Shown piece by piece: positions 56,330 through 64,000 of a stretch of DNA of 64,000 nucleotides. Positions within the stretch are counted from its first letter, which is position 1, and the number at the start of each line of letters is the position of its first letter. Under the pieces are notes generated by a model that was not told the DNA's origin, ran no database searches, and saw only the letters and a list, made by a program, of their open reading frames with translations. Source of the DNA: Lunularia cruciata (Eukaryota; Streptophyta; Marchantiopsida; Lunulariales; Lunulariaceae); assembly GCA_948567375.1 (NCBI GenBank), contig OX419762.1, positions 19,460,727 through 19,524,726 of the forward strand, in the 5' to 3' direction. The position numbers and the translations under genes were made by a program.

Positions 56330-57188
56330 TGTTAAGTGTGAAGGCTGAATAATTATGGGAATACTCTACCAAAACATTGAAGAGTAAGTACAGGAAAAAC
56401 CTTCTATGGGAGTGTGGAAGTGTAAGTACATGACAAATCTTCAATTATGGGATTCAATTTATAAAAGTGCAAAGAAAGGCAATTCTTTTTGAGAATTATT
56501 TCTTTGTGAATAAAAATGAAAATGAGATGTGGATTATCTTATTGGAAGCATCTTCTCAAGGGTTTTTCCATAAAAACTAAGATCATGGTAAATAGAGCTC
56601 TAAAAAAGAAGTTACTTCTACCTAAATTTCAAGATAAATGTGTCTCATAAGAACTACGAGATTCTATTGCAGGACCTACAAGAAGACTGTAGGATTGTGG
56701 GATTGCAAAACCTACACAAGTGGCTCTTATGGGAAGGGTTGTGAGACTACATGAGTGGCATAAGACCTATGTGAATGGCTCTTATGAGAATGGCTATACA
56801 ATTGCAGGACTATGGGAATGTACCTTGCAAGAAGCTACAAGAATGGATCTCACATGTGAAACTTCATGAAGTGATGTATATCAACTAGTACTAGACAATT
56901 TAGGGTTAGATATGGGATCAATTAGCACCACATATTCTAGAACTAGATAAGGGCAAGTGCAAGTATATATAATTTGTAGTGTTGATGGTCAATTGTAACT
57001 TTAATAGATCTTGAATAAATGAAATCTTGTGTAGCTATGGACGTAGGAAAATGTTGGCCAAACTACATGAAATTTGTAAAATTTCTATGCATGCATAACT
57101 TACCATTTTGATAAATGGATTTTTCTCCATAAAATATCTATATTTTTATCTTGTTGCTCTATCAAATAAATTGCAATTTCTCCCAACA
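56330..57188 (+). repeat. Copia-2 5' LTR
   Basis: About 859 bp from TGTTAAGTGTGAAGGCTG to TTTCTCCCAACA, followed by the primer site. Alignable, with many differences, to 62161-63007. Confidence 0.78.
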
Positions 57189-57236
57189 AGTGATATTAAA
57201 GTGTTTGTTTTGGAAGAGAGCGGAACAATAGTAGAA

Positions 57237-58760
57237 GATGGGAAAGTCAAAATTGATAAGACCAATGGTAAGGATTTTAGAAGCTGAAAATTGAGGATTA
57301 TTTACCTAATAGAAGCTACATCTATCTCTTAAGGCAAGAAAGACAAAAAAGATCAAAGAACTTAAGTGGGAGCTTTTAGATTGACATTGGAAAGAAATAT
57401 TTCATACAATATTGTCCATGAGAAGACCTCCCATGGATTGATTAAGGTAGTATTAAATGTGTACAAGGAAAATTCATGCTTGAACTGTAACACCCATTTG
57501 TGCATGTGTGTGGTATTATGATATTTAGCTTGGTATTATAAATACTTAAGAGATATTATTTATATAGAGATAAAGGATGGTTCTATATTAGTCATGGTTA
57601 GCTAAATTTAGTCATAGCTAAGATAGAAGGGACCTTACTTCAGAAGAAGTAGAAAAGATAAGCACCACTATTTTGGATTTTAGTGTGTTGGCTTGGTATT
57701 ATTCCTAAGTGTTTGGCTTTGAGGAAAGAGTTGAGAACTCTTGGGCCCGCAAGCCTTTTTGTTTTGGATTCTTCTTTAGTCCAAGGATAGCCCATGTGAA
57801 GGAATCCTTGACTTAGTGGTTGGGTCAAGATAAGACCACATGCTTAGGGGAATATGCCCATGTGAATGGATATTCCTTTCTACTTTTTGACTTTACTTGA
57901 CTTTTAGTCTAGTAACTTGAGTTACTATGGTAATTAGTAACTTTGGTACGTAACTATTTCACAAGTATATAAAAAAGGGGTGAGGAGGTACTCATCATCC
58001 CTTTCATTTGCAACTATTTCTCCCTCATTGAATTCTCTAGTGAGCAATGTCTTGAGTCTTGGAGTGTTAGCCTTGGAGGAGTATGATGGAGTTCGGGTTC
58101 CTTGCTTTCTTAGTCCATGGTGCGCTACCATAATAGCCATCAGAGTTTCATCCTTAGTGAGAGACATGCCGGCTCACAAAACAAGGTAGTCTCAATTTGC
58201 GAGTTAGTCAACACAAGAATGAAAGAAGATGCATCAATTCAAGACTACATAAATCATTTCAAAGAATATGTGAAGATCAACTTTGATAATGAAGTCCAAG
58301 CATTCTTGCTATTATCATCATCACTTGGTAGTTGTAGAACAATAGTCATAATAGTGATTAGTTCATTGGGATCGAGTGATCTCATGTTTGAGAGTTTATG
58401 AGACTTGATGTTGAATGAAGACATCCATAGACATAATTCTTCAAAATCATCAAGTGCGGTGCTATTTTTGGAGAGAAAAGGCAAAAGGCCTAAGCAAGGT
58501 CAAAGTCAAAGAAATAGTAGATCAAAGTCAAGAAAGAGAAGTTAGTCAATAGGCTGCATGCAAGAAGGTAAAGAAATTGTATGCTTGATTTTCAATTAGC
58601 TTGGTCAATTCAAGAATTAGTGTAAAAGTTCAAAGAAGAAGGAGAACTTGATGAATGTAGCAATAAAATAAGAGGATACACTTGTTTGATATGTAGAATA
58701 TCCCATAGAATTTTGGGTCATAGAACTCCTTTCACTCTACCTCGTGGAAAGGGTTGATAC
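57237..58760 (+). pseudogene. Copia-2 gag remnant, split by an LTR-B copy
   Basis: GKSKLIRPM/KVKIDKTNGKDFRS at the start, then HEKTSHGLIKVVLNVY up to 57485. After the LTR-B copy it continues KVVSICELVNTRMKEDASIQD and NFDNEVQAFLLLSSSLGS (58183-58330). The two sides join at the place where the Copia-1 gag is continuous, which confirms the interruption. Confidence 0.78.
57486..58178 (+). repeat. LTR-B family copy iii, inserted in Copia-2 gag
   Basis: About 693 bp from TGTAACACCCATTTGTGCAT to CCGGCTCACA. The flanking words GAAC (57482-57485) and AAAC (58179-58182) could be an eroded 4-bp target duplication. No internal element sequence remains, so it is a solo LTR. Confidence 0.7.
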
Positions 58761-58769
58761 ACATATTTG

Positions 58770-60250
58770 TTGTAGGAAGCCTCAAAAAAGTTCATCTTGT
58801 TGACAATAAACCCTTATTTATCAAAGGAAAATGCAATGTGAACTTAAAGACCTCTCATGATGAGTATGGAATTTGACATATGTCAAATATGTCCCTAGAT
58901 TGAAGAGGATTTTGATTTCCATAGGTCAACTAGACAAGGAAGGACATCAAACATCCTATGAAATTTTATAATAGAAGGTTACTTGGAGAAATCTGATTTT
59001 GGTACAAGGATAAAAGGTTGGAATATTAGACCTCTTGATGATAGTCATTAATGCAATTTTCCTTTGATCTGATGGCTTTTGTGAACCATGTGTTTTGGTA
59101 AAGCAAAAGCAAGTTACCTTCACAAAGGCTACAAGAGCACCAAAAGCAAGAAAGCGAGAGTTAATACATACAAATATGTATGGACTAACTTCAATTGAGT
59201 CACTTGGAGGATCTTGCTACTACATCATATTCACAAATGATGCTACCAAGAAGGTATGAGTTTATTTTTTGAAAATAAATAAGATGTGTCTAGTGTCTTC
59301 AGGCGATGAAAATTTGAGGTTGAAAACCAGTCAAGTTTGAAATCAAGTGCTTGAAATCTGATAATGGTGGAGAGTATAATAACAATGATTTCACAAAGTA
59401 TTGTGTAGAGAATAGGATCAGAATGATTAAAGTTGTTCCTAAGACATCACAACAGAATGGTGTGGTTGAATGTTGGAATAGAACTCTCAATGAGAAAGCT
59501 AGATGCATGAGATTACAAGTAGGGTTGCTAAAAATATTCAAGGTAGATGAAATTAGCACAACTGCATACCTCATAGATTGAGGACCCATAGTACCTTTGG
59601 GATTCAAGATCCTCAAGGAAGAATGGTCAAGAAAGAAGGTGAATCTCTTGTACTTGAGAACCTTTAGTTGTGTCTCATATGCAAAGATTCAAGATAGTTG
59701 TATGGACAAGCTTGATTCAAAATCAAAGAAGTGTTTCTTTATTGGATATGGGTTAGATGACATGGCTTATTATCTTTGCAATGAAGATGATAGAAAAGGG
59801 CTCAAAAGTAAGAGATATCATTTTTCATGAGAATTTATGTACAAAGATAAGCTTGGATTAAAATTTGAGGTTATTAAAGAACAAGCAACCATGGATAAGT
59901 AGTGTTAGAAGACATTACATAGAATGATATTTTAGGAAATAGGAGTTTGTTAGAAACTATAGAGATCATACCAGATCCAATCACACCTACAATTGATTTG
60001 AGTAGGTCTACTTGATAGATTGTGGGAGCCAATAGAGAAGTATTGCCCATCCATGTATTATTTACTCTTGATCAAAATGGTAACCTTAGCGCTACTCAAA
60101 GGCAATGCAAAAGGAGGACTCATTGCAATGAGAGCTTGCAATGGAGGAAGACATGTCACCCTTAGAAAAGAGTGAGACTTGGTCATTGATCAAGCTGCTA
60201 GAGGGAAAGAAGGCATTGCAAAACAAATGGGTGTAAAAAAGTAAGAAGAA
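58770..60250 (+). pseudogene. Copia-2 protease-to-integrase remnant
   Basis: Fragments around VNKPLFIKGKCNVNLKTS-like coding (58800-58850) precede an integrase core. A broken LTSIESLGG block (about 59190) leads to the frame 59351-59581 with SDNGGEY and SQQNGVVECWNRTLNEKAR (second Asp and catalytic Glu in place). It continues at 59597-59830 with LDSKSKKCFFIGYGLDDMAYYL, the conserved end of copia integrase. Stops occur at several points. Confidence 0.85.
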
Positions 60251-61760
60251 CATGATGGAAGCAAGTGGTACAAGGCCAGATTTGGACTATAATAAGATTT
60301 TCTCTCTTGTAGTTGAGATGACTACTATTTGATTAGTCTTGGGTCTTGTAACTATAGAAGGTTTGCATCTAAAGAAACTACATGTAAATTATTTTTCTAC
60401 ATGGAGACCTTGAAATAGGATGTCTATATAGCACAAACAAAAAGGTTCCAAACCATTAACAAGGAGGATATGGTCTGCAAGTTGAAGAAGAGCTTCTATG
60501 GTTTGAAATAGGCTTCTTGTATTACCATTAGCTAGACATATTATCTAGAGGTGAAAATTGACTTGGTAATATTTGGAAGGATATCATATATGATGGTCTT
60601 AGTACATCAGATAGAAGTGTAACCAAAAGAGTACTTCCACTAATAAGGTGAGTTTGAAAGCACCTTAAAAACTTCAAAGCCAATTTTTCAAGGCCTAAAA
60701 GATGAATTCGGCCTTGGAATTTGAAAGATTGTCTTCCATTTGGGAGAAAAAGTGTTATCTTCTCCCCCATGGTTGTCTTGTTGAGAGCTTTCCAATGGTA
60801 CCTCAATCATGTTGTTTTGAGCTTCCTATAAGAAGATTTCACAAAAATTCCCTTTGGTCAAACTTGTTTGTGAGTAACTTGATAGGACAAGGATCAATAT
60901 GTCACCGATCCATGCAAGTAATCTAAGACTGGAGCTTGCTAACATGTCACCAATCCATGTATTTGATCCAAGGATGAAGCACCCTTTGAGGGATCTTCTT
61001 TGCTATATGATAAAGACAAGGTGCTCCTTTGAGGCATCAAAGTATTGAAGGCTAGAGCATTGTGTTTCTCTTAGGGGTTCTCTAACCTTGGGAAATAACA
61101 CTCCTTGACAATGCTACTTGAAATTTGATAGCTTTATGGACAACAATGGTTACACTAGATGCAAAATGGATTATTATTACTACATGAAGTCATTTGATGA
61201 TTCAACAAGCTAAAGTACAAATTTTTTGATGCATTTGAAATGAATGACCTAGGTCATTCTTAGTAGATACTTGGAATGAGGATTAATAAAGACAAGTTTG
61301 TGATACTTTGAAGTTATTTCAAGAGAAGTACATCAAGAAGTTAATGGAAAATTTTAGTCTATGTAAAGCTATAATTTGAATCAGTCCTTTGGAAAGTCAC
61401 TTCAACTCTCTAAGGAGCAATCACCAAGAATTGATGCATATATAAAGCACATGAGTGGAGTACCTTATGCATTAGTAGTTGGTGTATGCAATGATATGCA
61501 CTAGCCCAAACACTGCTCATGCAGTGGGAGTTGTAAGTAGATTCATGTCAAACCCAAGAAGAGATCATTGGAAAGTAGTAAAATAGTTGTTATGCTACTT
61601 GATAAGACACTTTGCTTCAAGCAAATAGATGTTGTGTTAGAGTGCTTCATCAATGAAAATTTGGGAGGAGACTTAAATAATATAAAGAGCACTATGGGGG
61701 ATATTCTTACCTTGGGTGGTATTTCCATTAGTTGAAAGTCTTGTTTACAAAAGAGTGTTA
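60250..61760 (+). pseudogene. Copia-2 reverse transcriptase remnant, split by a solo LTR
   Basis: On the left, KKSFYGLK just before 60518; on the right, a broken APRQWYLKFDSFM-type block from 61101, then NNGYTRCKMDYYYY. The segment that should carry the catalytic YVDD box is missing: the sequence passes from SFDDS straight to NKLKYKFFDAFEMNDLG (about 61191-61250). This small deletion alone would kill the enzyme. LGMRINKDKF follows. Confidence 0.8.
60518..61100 (+). mobile_element. Solo LTR, family LTR-A, copy 4 (short form), inserted in Copia-2 RT
   Basis: 583 bp from TGTATTACCATTAGCTAG to GGAAATAACA, flanked by CTTCT (60513-60517) and CTCCT (61101-61105), 4 of 5 matching. It has a single copy of the 155-bp unit, like copy 1. 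It sits exactly between the FYGLK and QAPRQW codons of the Copia-2 RT. Confidence 0.8.
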
Positions 61761-62147
61761 CACTTTCTACAACAAAAGCTAAGTATATGGCCATCTCAAA
61801 TGCTAGCAAGGAGATGATTTGGTTGAAAATTTTATGGTAGAGCTAGGCAAGAAATAACATGACAATATTCTCTATAGTGATAGCCAGAGTGTTATTAGTC
61901 TTGCAAAGAATGTTGTGTTTCATACCAAGACAAAGCATATTAAATTGAAGTATCATTTCATCCATGAATTGATAGATAGTGGAGTACTCATTGCCTTTGG
62001 TAAAGATTGCTTGAGTAAATAATCTTGTAAATATATTTATAAAGGTAGTAACAATTGAAAAGCTCAAGCAATGCATAGTTGCAATTGCATTCCAAAGTTA
62101 ATTGACTAGAAAATCATGTTCATTAGAGTGATAAGTAATATTAGATT
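61760..62147 (+). pseudogene. Copia-2 RNase H end
   Basis: EYMAISNASKEMIWLK-type coding near 61785-61830, then DSQSVISLAKN and HTKTKHIKLKYHFIHELID (about 61880-61975) in changing frames. This is the conserved end of copia polyproteins, just before the purine tract. Confidence 0.8.
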
Positions 62148-62160
62148 CCAAGTGAGAGAT

Positions 62161-63007
62161 TATTAAGTGTGGAGTCCTATAATTACAAGAATTCTCTATG
62201 TGAATGTTGAATATTCAATGTGGGACAAATATTTTATAGGAATGGAGAAGTGTAGTACTGGATAGATCTTCAACTACAAGAATCCATTTTTGGAAGTGCA
62301 CAAAAAGGCAATTCACGTCATGATTGATTCCTTTGTGAATACACATGCAAATGAGGCATGCCTTATCTCAACAGAAGCATCTTCTTAAGGGTTTTCCATA
62401 GACACCAAGTCACATAGATACATGGTAAACAAAGCTCTAGAAAGAATTTATGTCCACCTAAAGTTCAAGACAAATATGTCTTGTGTGAGCTACATAATTC
62501 TACTACATGAGGATTGTGGGATGGTTGCAGTACTAACTATTGAACTTATAGGAATGGTTCTTATGGGAAGGACCATAGGATTATGAGAATGGTTGTGGGT
62601 CCTATAGAAATGACTCTTACAAGAAAGGATGTGTGACTACAAGAATGTAATTTTTAGGAAGCTCCAAGAATGTGTCCTATTTGTGGAACTTTGTTAGGTG
62701 ATGTGTATCAATTTATACCAAAAAATCTAGTGCTATATAGGAGACTAATTGACACCACACATTCCAAAACTAGATAAGAGAGAGTGAAAGTGTTTATATA
62801 TTGTGGTTTTGGTGGTCAATTGTGACTTTGATAATTCTTGAATAAAAAATATGCCAGGTAGTTGTGGACATAGGCAAATGTTGTTAAAACTACATAAAAT
62901 TTGCATAATTTCTCTGCATACATTCCCTTATCACATTCATGAATCAATATAGCTAGATTTTATATTCTTGTTGCTCTCTCAAATCAAGTGCAATTTCTCA
63001 CACGACA
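62161..63007 (+). repeat. Copia-2 3' LTR
   Basis: About 847 bp. It begins TATTAAGTGTGGAGTCC (TG decayed to TA) and ends near TTTCTCACACGACA. Confidence 0.75.
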
Positions 63008-64000
63008 ATAATGTTATAAGAAAGTAGAAATAAGAGGTGTCATGATGATGTCTCTTATTTCTAACCATTCATGATGTTTTTTCTTAAATTCCTCTTTCCT
63101 CATGAGAATTCATGAGACTTATTTAAGGATGGAGTAGATATTATTGAGTTTCATGATGGTGTGGAGGAAAATGAGCCAAAAGTTGCTTAGGATGAAGAGT
63201 ATGGGGAGAAAGATATTTCCAAATCAAGAACTACCTAATTTAATTCCATGCTCTTTATACCAAGGATGAATTCATTTGATTTACATTCTCAAGTGCCTAA
63301 GGTGATAATGCCTATCCAAATGATAGGTCAAAGGTGCAAGAAGAGTGTAGTATATCACCATGTTCTCATCATGTTCCAAGCTTGTTGTCAAGCATTTGTG
63401 AATATAGTGCACTGGATGATTTTGTTGCCACAAAGACAAGAGACCAAGAAGGAGAAAACAAGAGGGTGTGAAGGTGAGTCTCAGAAGAGGAGGAAGGTGC
63501 TTAGAAAAGGGAATTAAAAGAAATATTATGTACCTCATGAGTGAATTCATTTTGCATGAGAGAATTCCTCTTGCTTCTAACCATCATTCCCATCTTTCAT
63601 CCTAATCATAACCTATGGAACTCCTCTCTCATACATCATATGATAGGTGGCTATCATGCTGAATGTTATGCTCTTTTGCATTGGCTTCTTGTAAGGCCTC
63701 CATAATGTGGAGAAAATGGTATAAATATTTTAAATAGTCAAGAATTTAGGTGTAATGATGGCTAACCATCCAAAAATTTGTCATTAAAATTTATCATCTT
63801 TAACTTTTGCATGGTTTATGGGGCGGTACAAACTAGTCATCAAATGCATTCATAGGGGTGGAAGGAGTCCTAGAAGTTGAGGGGTGGAGGGAGTATGCGA
63901 TACCATTTCCAACAAATCTTGAAATCCACACTTTGGCAATGGCACTGGAAATAACATTGGAGTACCATCGGATTGGAAAAGGAGATAAGCATAAGAGAAT
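63008..64000. other. Flank of Copia-2, no gene recognised
   Basis: A plus frame at 63248-63517 (89 codons) ends in a basic stretch (KKEKTRGCEGESQKRRKV) but has no motif I can assign. Nothing else is visible. Confidence 0.35.

Larger units (their letters stand above)
56330..63007 (+). mobile_element. Copia-2: old Ty1/copia element with two nested LTR insertions
   Basis: About 6.7 kb on the plus strand. LTRs 56330-57188 and about 62161-63007, a decayed primer site TGATATTAAAGT (57191-57202), a purine tract CCAAGTGAGAGAT (62148-62160), and internal gag, integrase, RT and RNase H relics. It is of the same broad family as Copia-1, shown by shared gag, RNase H and LTR words. An LTR-B copy (57486-58178) interrupts gag and an LTR-A solo LTR (60518-61100) interrupts RT; both therefore inserted later. 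The target duplication is unclear because the right boundary is eroded (ends near 63002-63007). Confidence 0.82.

Noticed and set aside
63003-63012. A firm target duplication for Copia-2
   Set aside because: CAATA precedes the left LTR; near the right end CGACA or CAATA (overlapping the LTR end) could be its partner. The boundary is too eroded to choose.

Overview
This is nuclear DNA from a large-genome land plant. It holds one intact protein gene, an intronless TOC159-type chloroplast preprotein receptor at 8118-12884 (minus), in AT-rich DNA full of decayed, nested retroelements. The repeat landscape (old solo LTRs, chromoviruses, decayed Copia copies) suggests a gymnosperm, perhaps a conifer. 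That assignment is an inference from style, not from a diagnostic marker.

Layout, left to right. 1-2.3 kb: nothing recognised. 2.3-4.1 kb (minus): a dead non-LTR-type reverse transcriptase element. A second, more eroded copy lies at 15.0-16.2 kb, so the pair brackets the TOC159 island. 4.1-7.6 kb: no gene recognised. 7.6-13.6 kb: TOC159 with its probable 3' UTR and an upstream region carrying two G-boxes 20 bp apart. 14.4-14.9 kb: a degenerate tandem array. 16-32 kb: three solo LTRs of one family (LTR-A), a chromovirus with both LTRs and an internal deletion (Gypsy-1, 23373-27253, TSD CTTTG), and the remains of a different Ty3/gypsy lineage (Gypsy-3) whose polyprotein ends in a PHD-finger-like motif. 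33-34.3 kb: two local tandem repeats. 37.2-47.5 kb: two copies of a second LTR family (LTR-B) around a long decayed coding region of unknown function. The right copy is split by a nearly complete chromovirus (Gypsy-2, 41592-47201, minus, TSD GCTTT). 49.4-54.9 kb: Copia-1 (minus). 56.3-63.0 kb: Copia-2 (plus), itself interrupted by an LTR-B copy in gag and an LTR-A solo LTR in the reverse transcriptase.

Nothing suggests that these genes work together. The TOC159 protein would act at the chloroplast outer envelope. The rest is a record of insertion, LTR-LTR recombination, methylation-type decay and nesting. The most interesting signals are: (1) Gypsy-1/2 LTR promoters packed with GAAGCTTC palindromes that form heat-shock-element-like arrays just upstream of a TATA box; (2) the PHD-finger-like end of Gypsy-3; (3) a possible LTR-B element with an unrecognised lysine-rich product; (4) two in-frame TGA codons shared by both chromovirus copies; (5) a 20-residue repeat between protease and reverse transcriptase.
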